NCBI GenBank assembly: GCA_038087015.1
Contig: JASBNA010000003.1
Span: 1,736,001-1,800,000 of the forward strand
Direction of reading: 5' to 3'
Source of the DNA: Cerrena zonata
Lineage: Eukaryota > Basidiomycota > Agaricomycetes > Polyporales > Cerrenaceae
DNA: 64,000 bases
Shown: positions 23,453 to 35,739 of the stretch, one piece after another
Numbering within the stretch: position 1 is the first letter of the stretch
How the letters are laid out: each line of letters begins with the position of its first letter
Notes under the pieces: model-generated
The model's database searches: none
Told to the model about the DNA's origin: nothing
Seen by the model: only the letters and a program-made list of their open reading frames with translations
Translations under genes and position numbers: made by a program

Positions 23453-25558
23453 TTATGCCCTTGAAGTTTCTGAGGGTTTCTGGAAACGATAAATAAAGAA
23501 GGTATGTGATTCTAGAATACAAACATGATACATTTGAAAGGAGCTCGGATAACTTCCTAATACCAAGTACTTATGTAATAATGTTAGTATGGTAGCGTTG
23601 TCATACTGGTATCCTGAATCTTTAGTCAACACGATAGTATGAGATCGTATCGTCGATTTTAATGAGAAAGGACTATGGCCTACCAAATTATGGTCGGCAC
23701 TCATTTGTTTGCGGTTATAACTTGAAGAATTGGATGTTTGTGAGATGACGATCACTTCGGCTTCCTTTTTACGTTCCCTCAACGACTTGCGAGAGTTGAG
23801 CAGAGCCAAGAGGGAGATAGAGTATACTAACCATATATTAGTTGAAATGCTTTACGTGAAGTTTGAAGTACTCACATTTAGGGAGCATACAATAGAACGC
23901 AATACACACTAAACTGGTCGTCACAGTCGCGTACTAGAGAGAACATCAGAGACGCATTCACTTGACATTAACCGGAGAACTCACAAGAATTAGGGAAATA
24001 ACAGCACAGATGCTACCACCAAATAGTAAGGTACTCTCATCTCGATTTGACATTTACGCATTAGTTCATACCTTGTCAATGCGCTTGCATTGATTCCATA
24101 CAGAATCAACGATCGAAAAATAGAATACGTGCTATATAAAAGCGTCAATGATTGAGTACGAGATAAAGCGAAAAGTGGTTACTGTTTCGAGAGGGTCGCC
24201 TGTCTTTTCAGAAGAACACAGAGTACGGCCGCGATAGATACATCACACACGGCGATGGTACCTAAGCCGAGATAGATCGGCCACTGTACGGTTCAAATTG
24301 AATCGGCGGACCGAGGTTACATGATGGAGGCGATGACTTACCGAAAGTGAGCTAATGTCGCTCAAACCTTTGCTTTTGCCGCTGTAGTATTGATAGACGT
24401 TATACGATGTGTAGGATTTGGATGACAGAAATGTGACTTACAATTCCACGGCAAACACTGGAAGATAATATCAGAAATGCCCATAAATTCATACAAGAAA
24501 AACACCTACTGATGCCGCACCCTGGAGAGAGCCGACATGATATTCATGTAAACCGTGACATCCAAATGAAATAAAAGTTCGCACCAAAAGTAGCTATCGA
24601 CATGACAGCCTGATTTGAATGAGATTGTCGGTTCAACAGGACAGAAAACAATTACTCACAAGGGTAGCAGATAGTATCTTTTTCCGCATACTAACTATCA
24701 GAGCAGTTAGAAAGTTGAAAGTGGAACTTGATTCAAGTACAGTGCATCAACTTACGGACCCATACCCGATAGATGTACACTCTAGTAGTCGTAATATGTC
24801 GTAGGGATTTCATCAATATAGCTGAATGAGTACGCACCCTCTAACCAGAACATCAACGGTAACCTGAAGAAGTATTAGTGTCTTTGAATTGGCTCGAAGA
24901 GATGCGTGACGTACGGAAATACCAACGTATCCCTTCACATGAAGTGATTTAGCGAAGTATTAAATAATCATATAAAAAATATGAACTGACGATGATTCCC
25001 CTGACACAAACACAAATTATAGTTATAGGGAAGTGATAATCATGAAGGACATCTTATTCACTCACCACTGGGGTTGTACTAGTACCAATAAACTACCGAA
25101 GTTGGTGATAGTGAGGTTGTAGTATGCGTAAGTCACCAAGGGGAGCTGAAGGTTGTCGAGAAGTCTAAAGACTAATTCTAGACTCCTGTGCTTGACTTCA
25201 TTGTAAAAGTAAACGTACAATAACACGGCGATCTGTGTAGTGCAACATCATTGTAAGTTACGAAGGAAGATATTGGACAATTGCTTACTGTAGTTTTGAG
25301 AGCCAACGAATCCCCGGGGTTTCGAACAAAATAAATATATGCCTGGAGGTTCGTGATACCACACAGACTGCATCTTTAATGTTAGAACTGGACCATGGTA
25401 ATGATAGTCTGGGTACTCACAAGGCTATGAGGATGATGGCTTCGAAGTGATTCTGATAAGCAAATGCAATAGCCTATAAAATCTCCCTGCTCACATATAT
25501 AAATTATACCAAGAGAGTTGTTGAGATCGAGTAGAGAAGGAGAGAAAAGAACGGACAT
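23453..25558 (-). CDS. DUF6534 membrane protein (copy B, intact)
   Basis: Nineteen exons can be traced with every frame matching: 25558-25495, 25439-25421, 25367-25289, 25232-25219, 25164-25066, 25000-24991, 24932-24915, 24863-24838, 24781-24756, 24694-24660, 24609-24585, 24521-24510, 24457-24442, 24381-24342, 24283-24183, 24131-24072, 24012-23985, 23933-23876, 23826-23453. Several are 10-19 nt. The protein has hydrophobic helices (for example ILIAFLCGITNLQAYIYF, IYLGLGTIAVCDVSIAAVLC) and the family hallmark LALLNSRKSLRER after the last helix. The first helix is only right with the 19-nt exon 2. Function unknown; likely plasma- or endomembrane. The ~75-residue tail after the hallmark is not conserved with copies A or C. 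Confidence 0.82.
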
Positions 25559-26289
25559 AGTGGGAAGGTGGGGTGGCGACTCTTCCAGGCTGAGCCTTTG
25601 TATTTATGTTTTCGAGTTCAAATTTGCGAAACCATCAGTACTCCGCAATCTTCTTCATCCCATCACGAAAACTTTGATGACTGCGCCAGAATGTTGATAC
25701 CGTGGCAAAGAGTCTGAGTAAAACAAAACAAAACAAGTAAGTAGTAAAAAAGATCGGGAGCAAATGATTATACATAACCTCACTCGAAATGAAGCAACTC
25801 TAGCGATAATGGAGACCGATTATAATCATGACTAGATAGTTTGTTCAGTTCTATGAGTGCATCGGCGTCGATTCAGCTAGACATGATCTCGCCACCAGCC
25901 ATCATACCAGTGAAGTTCCGAGATGCCGCTGACGGAACACGTATGGAATCCGGGCTTCCGCAGTAAGAGAAACAAGGATGTTCGATTGGCCAAGTCAAAG
26001 CTGTCAGAATTTATGATCAAGACCCGAATGTCGAGATCTGTCAGAACTTAGATGTTCGCCAATCAGGTGGGAATGATACATCTTGCTCCTGGTAGCCCAG
26101 TACACGAAGGTAACTTTTGGGTGTTTATGACATGGAAGAGCAGCTTCGAGCTTCCGCCTTCCCCGTCAAAAATATCCTTTACATTCGGACGGAAGGAGTC
26201 GCAGAGGAAGAACATCGCATGTCATACCTCCATAAAAGCTTGAATCGATACACAGGTCACCAGCGGACCTGATTATCAGGCAAGTATGC

Positions 26290-26820
26290 TCCACCTCTCC
26301 AGGAAACTCCTCTTCATTATCTAGTCCATGTTGGACGCGCCATACTGGTAGCCCCTTTCTGGTAATAGAGATGAAAGGTCAGTCTCCTGAAGGACGCCGA
26401 ACAGTGAAAGATACTGTACCCGGCTGTGCTACCAAAATTGTTTGATCTTCTCCAGTAACCCGGATCTAAAGTTTGGGTATGGATATGGGTTGATCTTGGG
26501 TGGGAAGCGATCACGAAGATAGGCTACAGGTGATTTATGGAAGATATCTGTGTGATTTTCGTGCAACTGCAGATATTCCTCGCTACCACGCAAGGTCGGT
26601 TGACAAAGTAAAGCAAGAAGTGATCTAGTCGACTTACTCACTGCAGTGGGAACTCGCAACTTATTTCTCTGAGTCCCTTCTCCACCAATGAGGGTGAATG
26701 ACAGGGCATCCGAAAGCTAACTGATCGCGTCTCCACATTAAAGATAACGTCAAAGTTCGATTTGAGCTCTGTCTATGAGACCAAGTAGATACCTGATAGG
26801 TTGAGCTGCGAGTATATTCC
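26290..26820 (-). pseudogene. Fragment of the GPI10 3' end (second relic)
   Basis: On the minus strand the frame at 26429-26659 reads EEYLQLHENHTDIF and PVAYLRDRFPP, clearly equivalent to EDLQVYEDQTDVF and PMTYIRDRFPQ of intact GPI10. A frameshift near 26440 leads to FHCSASFRRL and MARPTWTR in another frame, matching the end of the enzyme. The upstream part (ATGACAGGGCATC) also aligns with GPI10 exon 5. It is longer and better preserved than the relic at 22.6-22.9 kb. Confidence 0.75.
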
Positions 26821-27388
26821 TACATTCAATCCGATACGTTTTGACCTGATGGGTACGGACTGGTGCGCACTGTGTCTTCTTGAGCCGTAGAGTAAGCAGT
26901 CAGGAGTTGTGTGTAGAAGGCAACATTGGACGTTGTTGGGTCATAACGGTTACTGAAAATTTTGGAACTGCTTGAGCAACGAGAGGTATTCCACTGCCAG
27001 TGGCAATTCCAAAACGGTACTGCGGCAGGTAACTTCAAGACCTAGTTTTAAACGTATATTTTAACTTTATAAAGACTTAATCAAGCTGATACTCACGAAA
27101 AAAGATACATACCGACATAGTCAATTGACAAGGACTTGTTCCTCCAGACAATTCAACATCTCGCGTTGAAACAGGTTAGCTCGTAAAGAACCGTTGGCGC
27201 CTGCCTCTAACAGTGAGGGTGTCTATCTACCCGATCTAAGCTAGTACACGTAATTAGTTTGATTAGATAAGGCACGACAAGGGAGTCTATCTAGGTAAGC
27301 AAACCGCGCGGTGGGGAATACTGGAAATGACACCGAATGTCATTTTATAGTACAAAGACGAAACCCCCTTGTATGCAACCATCACAAT

Positions 27389-29283
27389 TCAAACCGAGGA
27401 CATTTGGATTTCTACGGGGGACCCATCAAGCTCTATTGTGATCGCATTCGTTGTTTTACCCGCCTGATCTTGACATGGATTCGACATTCGATTTCTCAGC
27501 GACTCGCGAGAGTTGAGCAGAGCAAGGAGTGACAGAAAGTATACTGATATGAATTAGCTTCCAATTGGATGGTAAGGAATATAAGCCACGTTATGAGGGA
27601 CATACATTTTGGGAGCATGAAATAAAAGATTAAAAATGCCAGATTGTGTTTCACTGTCGCAAACTAGGAGCAACATATGAGATGCAGTAGTAAAAAAGGA
27701 CCATATACAAAACTCACTAGAATTAGAGTAACTATAGCACAAACACTAAACGAAGTCTTCAGTAAAAAGATAGCCTCATATCGTTGTTACATACCTTGTC
27801 AGTGCACTCGCATTGATCCCATATAAAATGAGCGATCGTGTTATAGAGTATATTCTATATTGTTAGAGCCAGAGTCATTTTTTGAGCGGTAGCCTAAAGA
27901 TACTGAAACACACCTGTTTGTACGTATCATTTGTCTTCTCAGGAGGACACACAGTGCCGCCGCAATAATTACATCACCCATGGCCAAAGTACTCAAGCCG
28001 AGATAGATGACAAACTGAGCCTTTAGGTCATTCTTTATCTGTGAATAGCCGGTGGCAGCGACTCACTGAAAATGAATACAAATTGCTCAAGCCAATACTT
28101 AGGGGCGCAACGCTGTCATTATGTTTGAGACCAGGCGGAATATAAGATAATGACAGTACTCACGACTTTGCGGCGACCGCTAGAGTGGCAGAGGTAAGTG
28201 AAAGGAATCAACCAGAACTAAAGCCTGCCATGATAGACGACTTACCAATACCAAACCCTGTAGCAGATGGTCTTAATACTCGCGACACGTTAAAGTTTGT
28301 AGCTAAGAGCAGACTTACCGAAGCTAAGCAGGCATACAAAACTCTGACATGAATCGCGTTAATGTTTTTTTGGATTATCATGATGCTTAGCACCAGAAAA
28401 AAACTCACGAGGAAGATCGCGAGAACACGATTGCACTTGCTAACTGCATCAACCATTAGATATGTCGTTGAATTGATTTTGCGCAGGGGCGTACGAAGGT
28501 ATATCCGATAAATATAAACTCTTATAATTCGCGAACAGAAAGATCAGTCAACTGGACGGTATAGATAGTCTTGTACATACCCACGAACCAAGGTGTCATT
28601 TACAGCCTAGTCACATTTTAGTTAGTTTGAGTTAATTGAGGGCGTGATAGCCTACCGTAATATAAATATACCCCTTGAAGTGGGATAGGTCAGTTCGTAT
28701 CCGAGCAGGTAAGACTGTACTAACTAACTTGAAGTCCCCTACATTCATATTCAGATTGAACCAATACTATAGATCGATCTCCGATAGGTCTTACCTTTGA
28801 ATTCTGAGCGATACCAAGGGACTACCATAGTTGGCGAGACTATAGAAATAATAATCATACGCAAGAAAAACAAGCCCGATGTTATCAAGAGCCCTAAATG
28901 CTAGCGTTGATGCATGAAACTTATTTGTTTTGAGCGGGGACCTACCATAACGCGGCGACCTTCACATCTATATTAGCCAGCGTATTAAATCATTAGTTAG
29001 CGGCTTACTGCAATCTTGAGAAACCAACGGTCGCCCAGGTTTCGCACAAAGTAAACGTACGTCTGACAGTTTGTGATCCCACAGAGGCTGCGAAGAGAAA
29101 AAAGTTTTTAAGCAAGTTCTCATGTACATACAATATATAAATACTCACAATGCTAAGAGTAAAACGGCTTTGAGCATACTTTTAAGCGAATAGGTCAATT
29201 TCATAGTACTTAATGGACTGACATATGTATAATATACCAATGGAGTCGTTGGTATCGAGGTCAAGAGGGGGAATCATTGTCAT
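27389..29283 (-). CDS. DUF6534 membrane protein (copy C, intact)
   Basis: The same 19-exon plan as copy B: 29283-29223, 29167-29149, 29087-29009, 28959-28946, 28893-28795, 28738-28729, 28673-28656, 28606-28581, 28520-28495, 28443-28409, 28343-28319, 28257-28246, 28179-28164, 28112-28067, 28014-27914, 27854-27795, 27745-27718, 27663-27606, 27543-27389. Nearly all exon lengths equal those of copy B (exon 14 is 46 instead of 40 nt), although the residues have diverged considerably (NRVLAIFL against RKKILSATL in exon 10). It ends LALLNSRESLRNR plus a 40-residue hydrophilic tail. It is the copy nearest to intact GPI10 and the most different from A and B, so probably the oldest. Function unknown. 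Confidence 0.82.
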
Positions 29284-30120
29284 GACCAGGGATGTTGGGC
29301 ACGTTCTGAGTTTGGTCATATAAAACAGACCGAGCATTTATCCTCTTCAGTATACTCCATCCAATGACAATGAGACACCGTCTTCAGTTCGCAATCAATC
29401 GAATAGACTTTAACGGCGATGCTAGAACATCACGGATGGTCTGAGCGAGACGCGTCAACAAGGAAAGGAATTGAAAGTGTAAAGTAGTATCCTACAATCA
29501 TCTTCCAGGGAATATACATAAATTGAATTACTTTTGTCTCATATGAGACCGGGCAGCACCGAGTCTGCTAGGCATGATTGATAGTTAACGTGTGCTGTGC
29601 TTTGCATGCCAACAGAGCGGTCGAATTGTGGTGTAAATCCTGGGTGACACCTCAACATAATAGGCTTTCTACTCCGCGTGGCTGTTGTAAAGGTTATGAC
29701 GATCAATCAGGACACCATCTCCGATTTGACATCACATTGCGACTCGCTCTATCGCTATGCAAATTGCTGTAGCACTGAGCGGCCTAAGGAACAGGTTTTC
29801 TGGCCCTTACTATGGGATGCGTGTGTTCATCGGAGCGGACGGGAACTCAATTTATGAAAAGCCTAAAAAGGCCAATAGCCGATCCATGTCAGACACCAAT
29901 AATTACAAATGGTTTGTTGCACTTACGGTGAGAGGCTATGGTTTGTCGAAGCATGAAACGATTAATCAAGATTTATATCTGATCGAATTATTACAATGTA
30001 CAGTTCAGGCCAGTGAAGCTTCAGAATTTCTTGTCAAAATCACTGCCAACGGGGAAATAATATGAGACGCCACACCTCCATAAGATCCGACGGGGATGTG
30101 GACTGATCAGCCCACTCTGC
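29284..30120. other. Spacer between DUF6534 copy C and GPI10
   Basis: Equivalent in position to 22025-22560 and 25559-26290, and parts of those two spacers align with each other. A 102-codon plus-strand frame (29757-30065) starts with ATG but has no recognisable domain and no counterpart kept in the other units, so it is not called. Confidence 0.4.
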
Positions 30121-32011
30121 TTAGGGACCATACTTCCATACAGTCACTCCTCCCGATCGTGATTCTTCATTATCCAGTCCGTATTGAGCGTTCCATACTG
30201 GTTGGTAACCCTTATCCCGCAATGACGCTAGAATATTTACTTCTTGAAGTGCGCCAAAGAATACGAGATATCTTGGCCAGGTATGCTTCCATGACTTGGT
30301 TGTGTCAAGTACCCCGGGTCTAGAGGATGGATATGGTGATGGAGGAAATGAAGGGTCAACCTCCTGCGGGAAACGATCCCTAATATAAGTCATAGGTGAT
30401 GCATAGAAGACATCTGTTTGATCTTCGTAGACCTGTAGATCTTCTCCACTGCGAACAGTCAGCGAATGAGACGGAATGACATATTCAATCCACTCACTGC
30501 AATGGAGGTTCACAGCCTATTGCCCACAGCCTACCATTATCGATCAATGATGATTTATGGAGATATGCTTGCCATGGCGTCGAGTGACAGGGCATTAGGA
30601 AGCCGACTGTATAGGTTTCCTCATTAGGCAAAGATCGGAGAAAATGCATGGCCTCGATTTGCGCTCGTCCATGGCATCGAACCACATAGTAAATAGCGGG
30701 TAGGTTGAGTAGCAGGACAAATAAGTGGAGTTTCCGGACGGGAAATGCTCTTAACTTCTTCGGAAGCCCAGCACGAGTTGCTTTAGCATCGTACAGATGG
30801 ACAAGAGACATGGCAGCCAAGATATGCAACAAGGGCAGAAGGGGGTGGATGAATCGCCATTCTTTGTGACCGGCCAAGGAATATATACCTATAGTCCAGG
30901 CGATGAGTCCTAGCATATCTTTAACCTCATGGGTTGCAAACCGCGTCCTCGTTAGCCATATTCCGTGAAGAAGAAACGGAAGGGTGATAGTGCAGAGGAT
31001 TGGGACTGCTTGAGAGATATAGTAGTGCCAAGGATTAGAGCCATAGAATAAGGAAACCGAAGTGAGATTGGTTGCGAGGAAGTTGAGCGGGGTGAATGTT
31101 AACTGCTTATAATACAATGAGTCTAGCACCAGCAGTAGAATGACTGTCACGAAGCTAGAATATGAACACGATCCAGTCAGTTCCAAGATCAGATTACAAA
31201 CTGCAACCTACCCAATAACTATCCCATCTGAAATGATAGACACCACTCGTTTCTTGTCAAATCGAAGTCGCCATAGTAGCAAGCCAGTAAGGTATACCCA
31301 CAATACTGCATTGGTCGGGCGTACAGCACATGCAAGAGCTGCGAAAGTGAAGGCTCTTCTAAGGTCGCATCTGTAGGAAAGTTCAGTCAAGATCACGCTA
31401 CGCGTAACACAATGGTTGACAACAGACCTCCAAGACGACGACGGAATTCCCCAAGGAAAGTAGCTCAGTGCTATCGTAGTAAGTGAGGTCTCAAGCGAAT
31501 TTGACAGACTGCGTGATAATGCCAGTCCATGAAAGAACGAAGTGAGAGACAAGAAGAACTGGTGAAAGTCAGACGCATTTCAAAGAAAGACGAAGTAAAA
31601 TGAGCGTACTGTAACAATGGCATATTTCTGGCCAATAATGCGTATGGTAAGCTTATATAGCCATATATCGGTTGCTGCAGCTAACGTTCCGTGCAGGATT
31701 CTAGGACCCCAGATCTTCATGGAAATAAGAAAGTTATATTTCGGATATGACGTTGATCATACCAAGAGAACAGTATCATCCAGACTCAGCAGCTTTAGTA
31801 GCCAATAGATAGGCACGTTCAGTGCAGGGTACAGTATGCTTCTAATGGGCTTATCCGTTAGCCACTCCCATGTGAGGTGACCATATCCGAAGACAAGGTG
31901 ATGCGCAACCTCTAATGATTGGAAGTATTCGTCAGGTTGAAAGAAGGTCGTAGTAAAGAGAGCAATAGATATCCTGACGCAGAGAGCAGTGATTATGACC
32001 CACTTCTGCAT
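30121..32011 (-). CDS. GPI10: GPI mannosyltransferase 3 (GPI10/PIG-B, GT22 family)
   Basis: Six exons (32011-31763, 31714-31610, 31558-31428, 31370-31212, 31154-30498, 30448-30121) give 542 residues. The enzyme adds the third mannose to the GPI anchor in the ER lumen, using dolichol-phosphate-mannose. Seen directly: the GT22 N-terminal signature FQPDEYFQSLEVAHHLVFG followed by RSILYPA; the conserved SRSLSNSLETSL; the HKEWRFIHPLLP loop; the lumenal MPCHSTPWQAYLH motif; and several hydrophobic helices. The length fits the family. Its 3' end has been copied twice to the left (relics near 22.6 and 26.5 kb) together with the DUF6534 gene, so this copy is the source. It runs tandem to the DUF3835 gene, 162 nt away. 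Confidence 0.9.
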
Positions 32012-32173
32012 ACCACCACGATGATGGTTCGGGCAAGCAAGTAGTATATCTCGCTGACTGGCAGTGAGGTTTGGGTTATGACATTATGGGCGTTTATGCA
32101 CTAGTCGATCAAGAATATGATCGAAGAGCTGCATTTAGAAGGTACAGTATTCAGGTGTCTACGGACATGTCAA

Positions 32174-34419
32174 TTACATTCTCTCAGCCATAAACCTAGA
32201 TATCCTCTGCTTCTTTTCTGCCTTCACCGTTTCTCTGTTTATAGGTTGAGATTCCTTCACTTCGTTAGTCATCACCACAGCAGGTCGTTCTGTCACTCTA
32301 TGGGCTATCGGTTGCGATTTTGACGGTGTAGCACTATTTGATTGTGTGGGGTCGATAATCATAGACTGGAATGCTGGGGACTCGATTATACCAGCAGGTA
32401 AAAACGAAGGTGAGTCAATAATATTGGAGAACGGGTTAGAAACTGGGTGGAAGGACTCCGGGGTTAGATTCGCAGTCGTCTTGCTGTTCGTATTTTGGTT
32501 TGCCGAAGAGCTTGATGCACTTGGGCGGGAAGCAATATTACGAGAAGTTGATGGTCGCGAAGGTTGGAATTGCAGTTTAGTTGGAGGGCGCGAGGTAGAT
32601 GTAGGGACCACGATCGGATTGGCTTTAAGCTGGTGCTCCTGAGGTGTAGCTGACTTGGGAGATGAACGTTCTGCGACAGAAATAGGAGTTGTCAGACCTG
32701 AACTATCTGGCGAGGTTAGCGTTGTGGATGTGGAGTCAGATGACATTCCAGCTTTGAATCTCGAGACCTTGGACGCAGGTTTTGAAGTCTGCGTCTCAAC
32801 CTGAGGTTTCGACGATGACGCCGATGGTTTGGGCCCGATGTTCGTGACTTCGCCTTTCTTGAGTAGTTCGATTATTTGCTTGACATCTTCGTCCATGTCG
32901 TCGTCGCTTTCTCCGGCCGACCCACCTATTAGTTTGTCATCTTCAAGCTTCCCCATGCGAATAGCACTTTTCAATGAGGACGTTTGCGAAACTGGTAAAA
33001 TTGCTTGTCCAAGCGAATGGGAAGCCATAGTAGTGGTGGCGGCACGGCTGACTAGAGATGACTTGAATTTAGAAACTGGTGGTTTAGGCGGTGAAGAAGC
33101 TAATGTTGCATCCAATGGGACGTCCTGTTGGTAATTATGAATGAAAGTGAATACACAATAGATGAAATCAATGTGGTTTACCGGTTGGTCCCATTCATGG
33201 TCACCATCATGACTATGAGCTTTCATCGCAGCTGTTGCCTCGCCAACCATAGCTGCTCGCTTCTCATAGTAAGCCAACGCGACCTCACGCTGATGACGAG
33301 CAAAGTCGAGGTCATCTTCTTCCCATTCGATAAGTTCGTGATCATCGTCACCACTAAAATCCTCATCTTCCACCGAATCATCGACATTCTCGTCAGGAAT
33401 AGATTCGTCGTCTGAATCAGCAAGTTGTACGGGTTCGGGGGTGGGGGGCTTTGCTGGCGCCCCCGGAATGCGCTCAACAACTTGCATTTTCATAGTTTGC
33501 GTGTCCAATCGTGATTTTAGTTGAGGTGTGGTTCCCTGGGTGGGACGCAGTCTTCCAGGAGCAACATCCCCCCAGTTAACAGCCTTTCCCTTTTCCGACG
33601 ACGATTTTGACTCTTCAATATTATCAGCGAAAGAAACGGATTTCCCAGATTTAGGCATTTGAGACGAAGGTACTGTGTCGGAACTTTGGGATTCGCTAGG
33701 AGGTTTTGAAGATTCATCTTTAGGTTCAACAACGCTCCTAACCAGTGCTCGGCCCATCTTCTTTTGAAGCTCCTTCGCCTGCTTCAATCTCTCAATCTCT
33801 GCCTTCCCCGCCTCTTTTCTCTTCTCCATTTCGATTCGAATCCGTTCGCGCGTAGCTGCTTCATCTTTCGCTTGCTCCAGTCTTTCTTCCTCCTCTAAGA
33901 GATCAAGAAGTCGCTCTTTTTCAGCTTTACGGCGTTCCTTTTCCGTAGAAGATAGAGCCCATAATGGAAGGAATTCTGGGTCATCGATGTTACTCGCTGT
34001 GGCGAATGTGGTCTCGGGCTCCGAAGGAACAAGTGGTTCGCTGATGTCGATAATAGGAAGGCCATCTTCGTTGACCAGCTATATCATCGTACAGGTTCAA
34101 TATCCTACGCGAAATGAGATGAAATGAGACGTACCTCACCCTTCTCGTTACGCTTCGTGCCGTCGGACCCTCCGTGAAGAATTTCGGGATTCTCACCGAG
34201 GATTTCACCTAGTTTGTCTGAGAGTTGAGTGAGTTGTTCGGAGGTTAATTTACTGGCATCACTTTGTGACACAGAGTCACCCTCTGGTACAACAGAGTTG
34301 AGCAGAGCCTGTAGGGCTTTCAAGCAAGGTATGAGATCATAATTTCCGATCCAGGCACTCTAGAGTAACGAACCTTGAACTCTGCTGTCATTCAAGTTTT
34401 TTAATGTTCCGGACGACAT
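32174..34419 (-). CDS. DUF3835 protein, URI1/Bud27-related
   Basis: Four exons (34419-34374, 34316-34135, 34078-33182, 33124-32174) give 691 residues. Landmarks: NEDGLPIIDI, as in the URI/Bud27 family; a Glu/Lys/Arg-rich coiled coil (KERRKAEKERLLDLLEEEE); VVERIPGAP; an acidic patch (SDDESIPDENVDD); a long Ser/Thr/Pro-rich region; and the C-terminal VKAEKKQRISRFMAERM, the DUF3835 ending. Yeast Bud27 is a prefoldin-like cochaperone for RNA polymerase assembly. Here only about 75 residues precede NEDGLP, and I do not see a convincing prefoldin alpha-helical hairpin, so that domain may be shortened or divergent. Divergent from PNO1 with 238 nt between the two starts. Confidence 0.7.
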
Positions 34420-34657
34420 TTTGATGTGTTTCCGCGTGTCTATGATTTAGCCCTATTGAAGCTGGTTAGACAGGCATGCAGCAGGGTAGAATTCTGCTGC
34501 TAATGGAGGATTAGGAGAAACAATTTCGGAAGCGCTCAATGAATTCACTGAAAGTAAGGTCGGACTTTGCCGATCATAAATTCTTAACCTTGCTTCCACC
34601 TCGTTCATCTCCTCCCGCAAATTCTTGTTCGCAGCCAAAAAGTTCTCTACTGTCATC

Positions 34658-35739
34658 ATGGTCGTCGTACACGCAGAGCCGAGCACATCAACCTCCCCTC
34701 CCCACAAAAAGAACCGTCGAAAGATGTCCAAGAAAAAGGTCATCTCTACGGATAGCCAAAGTCATGAAGAGGATGCTGAGATGCAAGAGGAAGATTTCTC
34801 TGCATCTGCAGAAGCTGCCCAAGCGGCCATCATTGAAGAAGATAATGAAAAGGACGACGACGAACTCATGATCGACTCCGATCCTTCATCCCTCCCAACA
34901 CAAAATGCTGCTCCTGCTTTTCCTGCCCTACCTGCTTCGGCCCAACGAACTACTCTCAAGTCTGAAACGAGGCGAATTCCTATACCGCCTCATCGCATGA
35001 CACCTTTGAAGAAAGAGTGGGTCAATATATTCGGGCCCTTGACCGAGATCCTTGGACTGCAGGTTCGTATGAACGTACAGAGAAAATCGGTAGAAATTAG
35101 GGTATGTGACCAGGCGCATGCTTGATATTCCACATCTTTATTCCCCGTTTTCTATTCAACAGACTTCAAAACACACCAAGGAAATCGGCGCTCTCCAGAA
35201 GGGTGCAGACTTCGTAAAATCATTCGCGCTTGGATTCGATGTGAACGTATGTTGTTTCTCATATACGGAGTCTGGAAGGGCTCTAATCACATTTCGATAT
35301 ATCAGGATGCCATTGCTTTACTGCGACTAGACGATCTGTACCTTGATTCATTTGAGATCAAGGATGTCAAAACTCTTCATGGTGACCACCTTTCCCGAGC
35401 AATCGGTAAGCCGAGAGAAGTCACCTCTGACTGCATGGAAATTGAATGGCTCTGTTCCCCCTAGGTCGTATTGCTGGTCAGGACGGAAAGACGAAATTCA
35501 CCATTGAGAATGCGAGTCGAACTCGTATTGTTCTCGCCGATACGTATGTCTCTGCTCTGTTCCCCCTTAGCCATTCCTCATATCCCTACGTTTATAGTAA
35601 AATTCACATATTGGGATCCTTCCAAAACATCAAGGTCGCTCGTGATGCAATTGTTTCCCTTATTCTCGGTTCGCCTCCAGGCAAAGTGTATGCCGGTTTG
35701 CGGACGGTGAGTAGCCGCATGAGGCAACGAGCTCTATAG
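34658..35739 (+). CDS. PNO1: KH-domain ribosome assembly factor PNO1 (Dim2)
   Basis: Five exons (34658-35101, 35163-35246, 35306-35405, 35465-35543, 35598-35739) give 282 residues. The C-terminal two thirds are the very conserved Pno1 core: [81 protein letters not shown] and [12 protein letters not shown], each completed exactly by splicing. The N-terminal ~90 residues are acidic and low complexity. Pno1 binds the 3' end of 18S pre-rRNA in the nucleolus and recruits the Dim1 methyltransferase and Nob1. The start is the ATG just before VVVHAEPS. Confidence 0.93.

Noticed and set aside
29757..30065. 102-codon plus-strand ORF between DUF6534 copy C and GPI10
   Set aside because: Not preserved in the equivalent spacers of the other duplication units and no recognisable family.
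32829..33134. Plus-strand ORFs opposite the DUF3835 gene
   Set aside because: Antisense shadows of Ser/Asp-rich coding sequence.
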